Origin: UBA11612 sp963662375 | GTDB taxonomy: Bacteria > Pseudomonadota > Alphaproteobacteria > Rhodospirillales > Rhodospirillaceae | Assembly (NCBI GenBank): GCA_963662375.2 | Contig: CAXXRP010000010.1 | Span: 248,001-312,000, forward strand | DNA length: 64,000 nucleotides | Reading direction: 5' to 3' | Shown: positions 36,560 through 46,131 of the stretch, one piece after another | How positions within the stretch are numbered: the first letter of the stretch is position 1 | How the letters are laid out: each line of letters begins with the position of its first letter | Position numbers and translations under genes: made by a program | The notes under the pieces: generated by a model | What the model was told of the DNA's origin: nothing | Seen by the model: the letters and a program-made list of their open reading frames with translations, nothing else | The model's database searches: none

Positions 36560-37558
36560 CGCTTCCTCCGCCGATTCCGACACCAAAACCGTTACCATGC
36601 AGTAGGCGCATTCGTTGCCGCCCAACCATTCGCTTGTCCGTAATGCTACCAAGGTATGGATGGCGCAGGTCGAAGAGGAAACAAACGGGCGCATAATCTT
36701 CTATTATTTTCCTTCAGAACAGTTGGGTAAGGCGAAAGACCTTTTGAGTTTGATCCAAAGCGGTGTTGTCGACATCAGCTACATCACCGCCGGGTTGATT
36801 TCCGATAAACTGCCTTTGGCCGTTGTTGCCGAGCTACCGGAGACGTTTGATACTTCTTGCTAGGGTACACTTGCCTATTGGGAGTTGGCGCGAAAGGGCG
36901 GAATTATTGACCGCGAGGAGTTCGAACCTTTGGGCGACCAGGCGCTGCTTGTGCTCGTCATGCCGCCGTATCAAATTTATATGGCGAAGGATCGGATAAC
37001 GGGGTCGGACGATTTCCGCAGTCAAAAGATACGCTCCGCCGAAGGGGAAAAACCAGTATAATTCAATCTATTGAAGCGGTGCCGGTGTACGTGCCCGGAC
37101 CTGAGGTTTTAGAGTCTCTTACGCGTGGAACGGTGGACGGCGCCCTGCTGTCTCACCCAAGCGTGACCGACTACGATCTTCAGCATCACGTGAAATATGC
37201 CACATTGGGTGAGAATTTCGGCAGCGCTGTGACCGCTCACATGATCAATGGAAAAAAGTTTGAAGCGCTGCCCGCTGATATACGGCGAATATTTGAGACT
37301 GCGGGTGATGAGATAACGCGGAAGAGTTGCGAAGCAATAGATGCGGAAGCGCTGTACAGCATTGAACGAATCAAGCAGGCGGAGCTTACCTATGTCAAAC
37401 TGCCAGCAGAAGACCATGCAAATACCGTTCAGATGCTCTCCGGCATTGGACAACAGTGGGCGAACGATCTGGACAGCCGCCGCAAAGCAGGAACGCGGGT
37501 GCTGACAGCATTTCGCAAGGCGCTTGAAAGAGTGCGATTGGAAGATACCCAAAAAACA
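36545..37558 (+). pseudogene. dctP: TRAP substrate-binding protein DctP, multiply disrupted
   Basis: The frame starts in a signal-like AAASSADSDTKTVTMQ, meets TAG at 36603 (expected tryptophan in the MQWAHxLPPNH-type strand), continues with ATKVWMAQVEEETNGRI, meets TAG at 36861 after ETFDTSC, resumes GTLAYWELARKGG, and shifts frame near 37045-37055 in a GGGGAAAAA run. It then reads VYVPGPEVLESLTRGTVDG to the IS21 insertion after 37558. Joining across one copy of the target duplication restores ten more codons and a stop at 40176-40178. In TRAP systems DctP binds organic acids in the periplasm. Confidence 0.8.
37553..37558 (+). repeat. IS21 target site duplication, left copy
   Basis: AAAACA immediately before the IS21 TG end; the identical hexamer follows the right end at 40140-40145. 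Confidence 0.8.
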
Positions 37559-37758
37559 TGTCAACGGCGGAGCAAAATTAGTCCACCCGGGCGGAGCAAA
37601 ACTAGTCCACTTAACGTTATGCGGTACGCGGTGTTGGGGGGTTGTCCCGGTAGTCCATAGGAGGGACCCGCGCTGCTTCGTGTAGCGCTTGCGTTACGCG
37701 GAGCGAAGCAGCGTGGGAGGTTCCTGTGGGCCCACCGGGTCAACCATTGCACCGGCGG

Positions 37759-38529
37759 TTAAGCAGGTATTTTTGGGGATTTCCGCCGTTTTTGGCTTTG
37801 GTTGAGACGATAGCTCTCGCCGTTCATTTCCAGGATATGGACATGGTGGGTGAGGCGGTCCAGCAAAGCCCCGGTCAGGCGTTCCGAGCCGAATATCTCC
37901 GTCCACTCATCGAACGGCAAGTTGGAGGTCACCAGGATCGAGCCCCGCTCGTAGCGCTGGCTGAAGACTTCGAACAGCAGCTCGGCGCCGGTCTTCGAGA
38001 GCGGCACGAAGCCGAGTTCGTCGATGATCAGAAGGTGATACTTTGCCAGTTGCTTCTGCAGGCGCAACAGGCGTTTTTCATCCCTGGCCTCCATCAGTTC
38101 ATGAACCAGGGCAGCGGCCGTGAGGAAGCCGACGGAGAGCCCCTTTTGGCAGGCCGCCAGACCGAGACCGAGGGCGATATGGGTCTTGCCGGTTCCGCTG
38201 TTGCCGAGCGCGATGATATTCTCACGACGCTCGACGTATTCGCATCGCGCCAACTCCAGAACCAGCATCTTGTTGAGCGATGCGATGGCCTTGAAGTCGA
38301 AGCTGTCGAGGCTTTTGACGGCGGGGAACCTGGCCTGTCTGATCCGCCGCTCGACCATGCGGCGCTCACGGTCGATCAGTTCTAACTCGGTCAGACGGAC
38401 AAGATACCGCACATGGTCGGCGCCCTCGGTGGCGCATTGGCGGGCCAGCTTGTCGTATTCGCGCAGGAACGTCGGCAGTTTCAGGGTCTTGAGGTGATGG
38501 GCCAGCAACACTTGCGGCGTATCGGTCAT
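37759..38529 (-). CDS. istB: IS21 helper ATPase IstB
   Basis: 256 residues starting MTDTPQVLLAHHLKTLKLP. Walker A GNSGTGKTH at about residue 107 and Walker B LLIIDELGFVPL, followed by sensor 1 ILVTSNLPFDEW. The start ATG overlaps the istA stop (ATGA). IstB is an AAA+ protein that loops target DNA for IstA. Confidence 0.95.
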   Translation of the reverse strand: MTDTPQVLLAHHLKTLKLPTFLREYDKLARQCATEGADHVRYLVRLTELELIDRERRMVERRIRQARFPAVKSLDSFDFKAIASLNKMLVLELARCEYVERRENIIALGNSGTGKTHIALGLGLAACQKGLSVGFLTAAALVHELMEARDEKRLLRLQKQLAKYHLLIIDELGFVPLSKTGAELLFEVFSQRYERGSILVTSNLPFDEWTEIFGSERLTGALLDRLTHHVHILEMNGESYRLNQSQKRRKSPKIPA

Positions 38530-40040
38530 GACGCGCCTCCACCCAACAAGCTCATATAACTGGCGGCGGCCGTGGTCGCCACGTTGGCCCGAGGCAGGTA
38601 GGGATAGATATCCAGGTCGAGTTTGGGCGGGCGTCGCTCGATACGGCACAGCACAAGGTGTTTGACGGCGTCGTAGCCGATCGCACCCAGGCGCAGGGCG
38701 TCCTTCACCGCGCCGTGAAGCACCTCGAGATCGAAGGTCTCCACAAGCCGAAGGACCTGGACGTATTCCCGCTTGCCGGCCTTGCCCATGCGCGCCTCCA
38801 GGAGACGGCGCAGGGTTGGGAAGGCATCAGGCAGTTCCCATCCGGCTAGCGGCGCGGCCTGATCCAGGGCACCGATCTTGTGCTCCAGCAAAGGCAGGTA
38901 GTGGATCGGATCGAAGACCATATCTTCCCGGTCGTAGGAACGGGGGTGTCGGGCAATGATCCCGGCGCCGCAACCGATAACCACCTCGTGGACATAGCCA
39001 CGGATCCAGACTTCCTGATGGCCGTAGGCGACGGGCACGGAATAGTCATTCGTCCGGTAGCGCACCAGGGACAGCGAGTTGACCCGCGTGCCCTGCTTGT
39101 CGCACGCGTCGAACGGTGCCGGCAGTGGCCTCTTCAACGCTTCGCGGTCACGCACAAACCGTTCGCCGATGCTCTCGCGGTGGCCGCGCAGGACGTTGCC
39201 TTGCCGGTTGCGGCATTGCTCTTCCAGGTGGCCATTGAAGGCGTCCCAGCTCGCGAACCGGGGAAGCGGCGTCATGAAGTTCCGCCGGGCATAGCCGACC
39301 ACCCCCTCCACATTGCCTTTGTCGTTACCCTTGCCGGGACGGCCGTAGCGGTCCTCGAAGAGGTAATGGGACTGCAGCCCGCTGAACGCCCGCGTTCGTT
39401 GCCGCGTGCCATCTGACAAGATGCGCGACACCAGACACTTGTCGTTGTCGTAAAGAATCGATTGGGGAACGCCGCCGAAAAAAACAAAGGCTCTGTTGTG
39501 CCCGTCCAGCCAGGCCTCCGTCGTCGCCGCCGGGTAGGCCGCAACGAAGCAGGCATCGCTGTGGGGAAGTGTCATGACGAAAAAATGCGCCCGATACTTG
39601 ACGCCGGCGATGATCGCATCCGCCTCGCCAAAGTCCGCTTGAGCATGGCCCGGAGGATGTGACAACGGCACAAACATCTCACGCCGACGAAGGCGCCGTT
39701 CCCGAACGTAATCCTTCACGATGGTCTCTTTGCCCGTGAAGCCATGTTCGTCGCGAAGGCGCTCGAAGATACGCTTCGCCGTGTGGTGCTGCTTACGGTG
39801 AACCGTTCGGTCCTCCTCCAGAATACGGTCGATGATATCCGTGAAGGGGGCCAGTTTCGGGCGTTTCGGTGGCTGGCGTCGCCGATATCCCGGCGGTTCC
39901 GAATGCCGCAGCATCTTCCTCACCGTCTCGCGCGCAATGCCAAACCGACTTGCCGCCTCTCGCTGGCTCAGACCATCAACATGGCAGGCCAGCCGAACGC
40001 GCAGATATAGGTCCACGGTGTACATCCTCCCGCCTTCCAT
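38526..40040 (-). CDS. istA: IS21 transposase IstA
   Basis: 504 residues. N-terminal HTH (LSQREAASRFGIARETVRKM) then the DDE core: D in GHAQADFGEADAI, D in SILYDNDKCLV, E in KGNVEGVVGYARRN. It ends with YPYLPRANVATTAAASYMSL. Both IS21 genes are intact, so the element is probably mobile. Confidence 0.95.
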   Translation of the reverse strand: MEGGRMYTVDLYLRVRLACHVDGLSQREAASRFGIARETVRKMLRHSEPPGYRRRQPPKRPKLAPFTDIIDRILEEDRTVHRKQHHTAKRIFERLRDEHGFTGKETIVKDYVRERRLRRREMFVPLSHPPGHAQADFGEADAIIAGVKYRAHFFVMTLPHSDACFVAAYPAATTEAWLDGHNRAFVFFGGVPQSILYDNDKCLVSRILSDGTRQRTRAFSGLQSHYLFEDRYGRPGKGNDKGNVEGVVGYARRNFMTPLPRFASWDAFNGHLEEQCRNRQGNVLRGHRESIGERFVRDREALKRPLPAPFDACDKQGTRVNSLSLVRYRTNDYSVPVAYGHQEVWIRGYVHEVVIGCGAGIIARHPRSYDREDMVFDPIHYLPLLEHKIGALDQAAPLAGWELPDAFPTLRRLLEARMGKAGKREYVQVLRLVETFDLEVLHGAVKDALRLGAIGYDAVKHLVLCRIERRPPKLDLDIYPYLPRANVATTAAASYMSLLGGGAS

Positions 40041-40139
40041 CTCAAAAAAGATCGAAGGCTACAGGTGGCAGAGTTTTACTCCGCCCGCGGCTGGGAAATC
40101 CCGCCGCTTCCGTGGACTAATTTGTCACCGCCGTTCTCA

Positions 40140-40145
40140 AAAACA
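40140..40145 (+). repeat. IS21 target site duplication, right copy
   Basis: AAAACA directly after the IS21 end, matching 37553-37558. Confidence 0.8.
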
Positions 40146-40165
40146 ACAAAGGCGCAGGATTGGTC

Positions 40166-40420
40166 ATGGCCGAAGTAACCTCGTTTACCACGAAACCTTT
40201 GAATGCAGCTCGAGTTCTTATTACCGGCGGAACATCCGGCATCGGGCTTGAAGCTGCGATTCAGTATGCCCTTTCAAGCGTTCCGCAAATTCTTCTCAAC
40301 GGCCGGGATGCCGGGCGCGGCGAGCAAGCGAGACAGGTAATTCTTAAAGAAGCACTAGGTGCTGAGGTTGATTTCATTTCGGCGGACGTCAACGAGATTG
40401 ACGGCGCGCGGGCTGTATCA
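40166..40420 (+). pseudogene. Short-chain dehydrogenase, N-terminal fragment
   Basis: From ATG 40166 the frame has ARVLITGGTSGIGLEAAIQY (TGxxxGIG), LNGRDAGRGEQA and ISADVNEIDGARAV, then SDR similarity ends at about 40415. The start overlaps the original dctP stop (restored stop 40176-40178). The catalytic half is absent; the end of the convergent dehydrogenase gene at 40434 lies where the rest should be. Confidence 0.65.
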
Positions 40421-40433
40421 GGACTGATACGAC

Positions 40434-41576
40434 CTAGCGACCGAGAGAACTCGGTCCGATATCGGCGATGCGTGTGCACCCCAACAGGGCCATGTCACGT
40501 TCTACCTCGGCGTGCAGGAGGGTGAGGACGCGTTCCACGCCCTTTTGACCGCCGGCGGCTAAGCCGTATAGGTAAGGCCGCCCGATCGAACAGGCGTTGG
40601 CCCCTAGGGCTAGCGCCTTGATGATATGCGTGCCACGGCGGATGCCGCCGTCCACGATCAGTTCAAGGTCGTCGCCGACCGCATCGCGGATGGGCGGTAG
40701 GCACTCGACGGCGCCGGGCGTGGCGTCCATCTGCCGTCCGCCGTGATTTGAAATCATGATGGCTGTCGCACCGATATCCCTGGCGCGCTTGGCGTCTTCG
40801 ACGGACATCAGCCCTTTAATTACAAACGGCCCGTTCCACTCTTTCGCCAACCACGCTGCATCGTCCCATGTCACAGTGCGGTCGAATTGGTCGTTCACAT
40901 AGTCCATCATATTCATGTTGTCCTTCAGGGCATCGACCTTATGAACCACGTTCGCCAATTGAAATTGCGGGTGGAGCGCGAAGTTTAGCGACCAGCGAGG
41001 ATGCAGGGCGAAGCTAAGAAGGCTTTTGAGCCCGAACTTGGGCGGGACCGTCATACCCGTTATTTTGTCGCGCTCACGGTTACCGCCCACGGGCACGTCA
41101 ACCGTCAGGCACAGCGCGTCATATTTGGCCGCCTTTGAACGCTCGACGAATTCGGCGGTCAAACTTCGATCTTTCAGAATGTAGATCTGGAACATTTTTG
41201 GGCCGTCCGATGCGGCGGCGATGTCCTCAAGGCTCGTGGTGGCCATGGTGGAGACCGAATAAAGCGTGTTGAATTTTGCGGCAGCGCGGGCGACACCCAA
41301 TTCCTTTTCATGATGGAAAAGACGTGTAGTACCTGTGGGCGACAGAATCACCGGCCAGTCCAGAGTTTTACCGAACAGTTTAGTCTTGGTGTCTACCTGA
41401 TCGACGTTTACCAGGTAGTTGGGCGTAAGAGCATATTTTTCAAAGGCTGTCGTATTTCGTCGCAGTGACGTCTCGTCCTCGGCGCCGCCGTCGATGAAAT
41501 GGAACATGGGGGAAGGCAAGAATTTGCGAGCAAGCTCGCGGAAATGTGCAATGTTATGGCAGCGGTTGATCGACAT
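40434..41576 (-). CDS. FMN-dependent alpha-hydroxy-acid dehydrogenase (LldD/glycolate oxidase family), copy 1
   Basis: 380 residues, TIM barrel. Landmarks are the N-terminal FHFIDGGAEDETSLRRNT, SPTGTTRLFHHEKELG, LTVDVPVGGNRERD, the FMN lysine in FVIKGLMSVEDA, and the catalytic base His 278 in ISNHGGRQMD, with the IVDGGIRRGTHIIKALALGA phosphate site near the end. The enzyme oxidises L-lactate, glycolate or a similar 2-hydroxy acid and passes electrons to quinone or oxygen. A close paralogue lies 45 bases upstream in the same direction. Confidence 0.93.
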   Translation of the reverse strand: MSINRCHNIAHFRELARKFLPSPMFHFIDGGAEDETSLRRNTTAFEKYALTPNYLVNVDQVDTKTKLFGKTLDWPVILSPTGTTRLFHHEKELGVARAAAKFNTLYSVSTMATTSLEDIAAASDGPKMFQIYILKDRSLTAEFVERSKAAKYDALCLTVDVPVGGNRERDKITGMTVPPKFGLKSLLSFALHPRWSLNFALHPQFQLANVVHKVDALKDNMNMMDYVNDQFDRTVTWDDAAWLAKEWNGPFVIKGLMSVEDAKRARDIGATAIMISNHGGRQMDATPGAVECLPPIRDAVGDDLELIVDGGIRRGTHIIKALALGANACSIGRPYLYGLAAGGQKGVERVLTLLHAEVERDMALLGCTRIADIGPSSLGR

Positions 41577-41621
41577 AGAAAAAATTTCCCTCCCCGCAGA
41601 CGAGACGGTCTGGACTATACA

Positions 41622-42770
41622 TTAGAAGCGGCGCAAAAATCCGTTGTTTATGTCGGCGATATTCTTGCAACCGAGCAGCGCCAGGTCCCGTTCAATTTCT
41701 GTCCGAAGCAATGTCAATGCCCGTTCCACTCCTTTCTGGCCGCCCGCCGCCAAACCGTACAGATAAGCTTTGCCTATGGAGCAGGCGTCGGCGCCCAGGG
41801 CTAGGGCTTTGATAACGTGTGACCCGCGGCGCACGCCGCCGTCGACGATGAGCTCAAGGTCACGCCCGACGGCGTCTCTCATGTGCGCGACGCAATCGAT
41901 AGGTGCCGGCGCACCATCCAACTGCCGACCGCCGTGATTGGAGATCATCACCGCGCTGGCCCCTGACCCCCTCGCTTTTTTTGCGTCTTCCGCTGCAGTG
42001 ATGCCTTTGACCACCAGCGGACCATCCCATTTTCCCGCGAGCCACTCCACGTCCGTCCAGGTTACAGTACGGTCGAATTGGCTATTGATGTAGTCGATCA
42101 CCGACATAGCGCCGCCGCCCAACGCATCAACGCGGTGTGCGACGTTCGCCAGGCGAAAATCCGGATCGAGTAAAAAGTTAATCGACCATCGCGGATGCAG
42201 CGCGAAGCTCATCAGACTGCCCAACGTAAAGCGCGGCGGCATAACCATGCCTGTGTGCTTATCTCTCTCACGATTTCCTGCGACGGGCATGTCCACGGTC
42301 AAACACAGCGCATCATATTTAGCCGCTTTACACCGCTCCATGAATTCAACCGTCAGACCTCGGTCCTTAAGGATATAAATCTGAAACATCTTCGGCCCAT
42401 CGGACGCTGCCCCAATGTCCTCGAGGCTGGTCGTGCCGAGGGTGGACAGCGTGTACATCGTCCCGGATTTAGCCGCGGCCCGCGCGACACCCAGCTCTTT
42501 TTCGTGATGGAATAGGCGCGACATGCCCGTGGGTGCCAGGATCACTGGCCATTCGAGTGCCTTGCCCAGCACCGTTGTGCAAGTATCGATTCTTGAAACG
42601 TCAACTAGGTATCTTGGAACAAGTTCGTAATCATCAAACGCTGCCGTATTGCCGCGCAGCGTGATCTCGTCGTCGGCACCGCCGTCGATGTAGTGAAACA
42701 TGGCAGCCGGTAAGCGTGATTGGGCTAGTCGCCGCAGGTGAGTGATGTTATGACAGTTGGCGGGCGTCAT
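41622..42770 (-). CDS. FMN-dependent alpha-hydroxy-acid dehydrogenase, copy 2
   Basis: 382 residues, similar over the full length to the downstream paralogue: FHYIDGGADDEITLRGNT, SPTG-equivalent APTGMSRLFHHEKELG, LVVKGITAAEDA, catalytic ISNHGGRQLDG and IVDGGVRRGSHVIKALALGA. It is the first gene of a tandem pair that probably oxidises related hydroxy acids. It lies downstream of the ScfR-type regulator remnant, 13 bases away. Confidence 0.93.
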   Translation of the reverse strand: MTPANCHNITHLRRLAQSRLPAAMFHYIDGGADDEITLRGNTAAFDDYELVPRYLVDVSRIDTCTTVLGKALEWPVILAPTGMSRLFHHEKELGVARAAAKSGTMYTLSTLGTTSLEDIGAASDGPKMFQIYILKDRGLTVEFMERCKAAKYDALCLTVDMPVAGNRERDKHTGMVMPPRFTLGSLMSFALHPRWSINFLLDPDFRLANVAHRVDALGGGAMSVIDYINSQFDRTVTWTDVEWLAGKWDGPLVVKGITAAEDAKKARGSGASAVMISNHGGRQLDGAPAPIDCVAHMRDAVGRDLELIVDGGVRRGSHVIKALALGADACSIGKAYLYGLAAGGQKGVERALTLLRTEIERDLALLGCKNIADINNGFLRRF

Positions 42771-42783
42771 GCGTTCTGCCGCG

Positions 42784-44231
42784 CTAATCGTGGCTGTGGA
42801 ACATGAATGGCGAGGCCGTTTTCATATTTTCGTCCACAATCAATTTGCGGCTCAGCGGCGGGAATGCCCGGTGGTTACAACCAATTCGGTCGCACGGCCG
42901 GCACCTTAGCCCAATTGGTGTGGCTAGTTTAAGCGTGTTTAAATCGTAACCATCCGAATACACAAGTCGAGGCGCGTGTGAGATTTCGTAGCCCAGACCT
43001 ATGGCCAACTGTGTCTGGATCGCGTGATGCCCGTCATGGAGTCCGTCTACCGAACGAGCAATAGAGAAATATGCCGTCTTATCTGGCATCTCGACAATTT
43101 GGGCGACAATTTTCCCGGGATTGCGGAAAACTTCGTGTACGTTCCATCACGGACAGGCGCCACCATACCGGGCAAAGTGAAATCCACCGGCACTGAGACG
43201 CTTGGAGATATTTCCCGCCGGATCAATACGGATGAAAAAGAAGGGAATGCCGAGCGCACCGGGTCGTTGCGTGGTGGTGAGCCGATGACTCACCTGCTCG
43301 TAGCTCGCATCAAAGCGCTGGCACAATAGCTCAATATCGTAGCGCTTCTTTTTCGCGGCCTTCAGAAATTTCTCACAGGGCATCAGAACCGCGCCGGCAA
43401 AGTAACCGGCGAGGGAGATGCGCAAGAGGCGCAGTGTCTCGTCCTGCACTATCCGGCCTTGCCTGATGATGCCGTCGAGTAGCGGGCCGTGCTCTAGCAA
43501 GCCGATCTGGTAGGCGATCTGAAAATTCCGCGCAGAATAGGGCAGCGCCTCGGATAAGAATAGGCGGTTGCTGTGGCGATCAAAACGCCGCACCAGTTGG
43601 TCCATGAACTCAGCCGGCATGACCTGCACGGCCATGCTGTGGTGGGTCTTCAGGTGCTGGCGCAGCCCCGCGGGCAAGGTATCCGCCTTCACCAACGACT
43701 GGGTCCATAGAGTTTCCGCAGCGTTCTCAAGCTCGGGAAAGTGGTTCTTATGAGCGACGAAGAAATCGCGCACTTCTTCGACGGTAAAAGCGGTGGGCTC
43801 GGCCGGGTTGGTGGCGTTCAGGTCGGTCATTTCCTCGGTCAACCCTGCTGCCTGTTGGGCGGTCTGACGATAAGCGCGGTAGAGCGCGACCAGGGCCTGG
43901 GCCGCAACTGGGGTGGCCCCATGAAGGTCCAGAAGATCTTGGGTGCTCACCTCGTACCCCTCCAGCAAGGGATCGCTAAAAACCTCCTTAAGGTCTGAAA
44001 TGGTCCGCCCACCCTGATCGCCGGCAAGACCCTTGAGGTTAACATCGTACGCGTCGGCTAGTTTGAGCAGCAGTTGGGCGCTCAAAGGGCGCTGGTTGCG
44101 TTCTAGCAGGTTGAGGTAGCTGGGCGAGATTCCTAAGCCTTCCGCCATTTGCACCTGGTGAGGCCCAAATCGCGGCGCAGCCGTCTAAGGCGCGGGCCGG
44201 CAAAAATTTTATTTGCAGTGTTCTTAGCCAT
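42784..44231 (-). pseudogene. ScfR/RamB-type XRE regulator of short-chain fatty acid metabolism, frameshift and in-frame stop
   Basis: From ATG 44231 the frame reads MAKNTANKIFAGPRLRRLRR then shifts near 44158 (one base missing in the CTCACC(C)AGG context); the continuing frame gives VQMAEGLGISPSYLNLLERN, the XRE HTH. An ImmA/IrrE-like DUF955 region and the DUF2083 C-terminal domain follow. TGA at 43147-43149 interrupts GGACP-WNVHEVF; the frame then continues to the stop at 42784 with CxxC near the end (GLRCRPCDRIGC). Full length would be about 480 residues, as in the family. It is divergent from an isocitrate lyase remnant, the classical target. Confidence 0.85.
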
Positions 44232-44262
44232 GTAAATTTACATAATTTACAAATTCACAAGG
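44231..44262. promoter_or_regulatory. Palindromic operator candidate for the ScfR-type regulator
   Basis: Perfect palindrome TGTAAATTTACA at 44231-44242, directly at the regulator start, followed by an overlapping TAATTTACAAATTC half-site. AT-rich TTTACAAA-like sites are what this regulator class binds at glyoxylate and propionate genes, so autoregulation is likely. Confidence 0.6.
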
Positions 44263-44371
44263 GTCAAGAATCTCTTGTGTACAGAGTTACTCTTTTTATT
44301 TCAATTAGTTAAACCTCAGTCGCCTCATTCTGTAAAATTCATACCAATATTAAAACAAAAACCGTGCCGAG

Positions 44372-44647
44372 GGGGTCGATTTGCTCAAATTCTCCCAGCT
44401 CAATTACGGTATGTTCCAGCTGGCTAGCGGTTATCGTGATCGTGGCATGGCAGCCTATTCCGAATTGCAGGAAGCTGAGTTCGCCAGTGAAGCGCAGGGC
44501 TACACCGCCACGCGCCATCAGCGCGAAGTGGGCACCGGTTATTTCGACGCAGTATCCGAGGTGATCACCAGCGGCGCGGCCTCCACAAGAGCGATGGCGG
44601 AGTCAACCGAGACGGCTCAGTTCGTAGCTCCCCAGGCTGCAGAATAA
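44372..44647 (+). pseudogene. aceA: Isocitrate lyase, C-terminal fragment
   Basis: About 91 codons. QLNYGMFQLASGYRDRGMAA and YTATRHQREVGTGYFDAV are diagnostic of the C-terminus of isocitrate lyase, followed by STRAMAESTETAQF. All upstream catalytic parts (the KKCGH motif) are missing. The fragment begins only about 140 bases from the divergent regulator start, so a deletion removed most of aceA while leaving the promoter region. Confidence 0.85.
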
Positions 44648-44820
44648 GCGTTCGACTCTTCGTATTTGCTGGCGGATAGGCGTAGCCGTGGCGAATCTGG
44701 AGTTTCGATCTGGGCGAAATGGGGTGGTTTGGTGTGTTGACAACCCGCACCGGTGCTTGGCTAATGGAGCCGCCACATTTGTATCGGCAGATTCTTCGCT
44801 CTTAGACCCGGCAATGGTCC

Positions 44821-45346
44821 ATGCGCTTTCAGTTCATGCTTCTGCTAGCCGCCCTTGTGGCGAGCGCGACGGTGCAAGCTGATCAGTATCTGTCAGTCGA
44901 AAAAGCGCAGGAGCTCCTTTTTCCTGGCGCGAATTTCACCCGGGCCTTCTTTTCCCTCAATGATAGTCAGAAAGAGGAGGTCATCGCGGAGGCTCAGGTG
45001 ACCGTGTGGAGCCGCCATGTAAAGGTGTGGCGGGTCCTCTCGACCGGCGGGTGGTTCTTTATTGATCAGGTTGCCGGGCGTGACGATTGGATCACTTATT
45101 GCGGTGGGTCTTGACGAAAGTGGTGTGGTCATTGGGGTCGAAATTCTCGAATGTCTCGAGCGTTGGAATCAAATTCGCCATCCCGACTGGCGCGCGCAAT
45201 TCGTTGGCAAACGTCGCGGCAAACCCGATTTGGAGGGTGACATTCTCAATATCTCCGGCACCAGTTTATCCGTGTCTCATATTACGGAAGGCGTGCGCTG
45301 CGTTCTTGTGACCCATGGCTTATTTGTCGCGCCACCCGCGAGTTGA
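44821..45346 (+). pseudogene. FMN-binding domain protein (flavinylated redox protein type), frameshifted
   Basis: Signal peptide MRFQFMLLLAALVASATVQA, then AQELLFPGANFTRAF and DDWITY. At about 45097 an extra base (CTTATTGCGG for CTTATGCGG) moves the frame; the continuation gives AVGLDESGVVIGVEILECLE, HPDWRAQFVGK and ISGTSLSVSHITEGV, the region where FMN-binding proteins carry the SGAT/S flavinylation site. It would be about 175 residues. It overlaps the start of apbE, its modifying enzyme. Without the extra base the gene would be intact. Confidence 0.8.
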
Positions 45347-46131
45347 GCGGGCGCGCCCGCTTCTGGGAACCCTAGTGACTATTAGCGTACAGGGATTGTC
45401 AGAGGTCGAAGCGCACCGCGCCATTGACCGCGGCTTCGAGAAGATCGCGAAGGTTCATAGTTTGATGAGCTTTCATGAGCGGGCGAGCGACCTCAGCCAA
45501 TTGAATCGGTCCGCGCACCGCAAATCTATCACCGTACATTCATATACGTTTGAGGTATTAAGCCGTGCTATTAGCCTAGCAGCAGATACCAACGGCGTTT
45601 TTGACCCCACGATTGGCGGCCAGCTTGTCGAGTGGGGGCATTTACCGCCACCCGACTTTTCTGAAGCGTCCGATCTACCCGATCCTAAAGCGACGTGGCG
45701 CGATATTGAATTGATGAAAGGAAATCGTGTGCAGTTTCATCGTTCTCTGTGGATTGATCTTGGCGGCATCGCCAAGGGGGTATGCCGTGGACCGCGCCAT
45801 CGAAGCGCTCGGGGTCGATCCAGGCGCACAGAGCTGTGTCAACGCCGGCGGGGATCTTCGGGTCCGGGGCCCATTGGTGGAGCGGATCCAGTTGAGGGTT
45901 CTGCTCGCCGGTAATACAACGCCTGTTTTGGAGATCGAGAATGGCAGCGTCGCCAGTAGCAGCGGCTATAGCCCCGACCGTTACGGCGCGGACCGAGCTC
46001 CTGGACCTCATGTGCACGGCACCCGCCGCTGCGCTGTCGGTGCCCGCAGTTTTGTCACGGTGGTGGCCGAGGACTGCATCATAGCCGACGGCTTGACCAA
46101 GGTCGTCTTGGCCAAAGGTTCAAAGGCCTAA
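45315..46131 (+). pseudogene. apbE: FAD:protein FMN transferase ApbE, frameshifted
   Basis: N-terminal PLLGTLVTISVQG, MSFHERASDLSQLNR, VFDPTIGG and LWIDLGGIAKG are ApbE motifs. At 45775-45780 a GGGGG run has one G too many; the next frame continues YAVDRAIEALGVD, NAGGDLRVRG and SVASSSGYSPD, then VVAEDCIIADGLTK. ApbE attaches FMN covalently to threonine or serine of FMN-binding domains outside the cytoplasm; its expected substrate is the overlapping upstream gene. Total about 270 residues. Confidence 0.85.

Larger units (their letters stand above)
37559..40139 (-). mobile_element. IS21-family insertion sequence, complete
   Basis: 2581 bp with istA and istB on the minus strand. Ends are TGTCAACGGCGG... 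at the left and, read inward, TGAGAACGGCGG... at the right; both continue into ACAAATTAGTCCAC or GCAAAATTAGTCCAC. The GGCGGAGCAAAA(C/A)TAGTCCAC unit occurs twice at the left end, the multiple terminal repeats typical of IS21. A 6-bp duplication AAAACA flanks the element. The insertion is 10 codons before the end of dctP. Confidence 0.93.
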
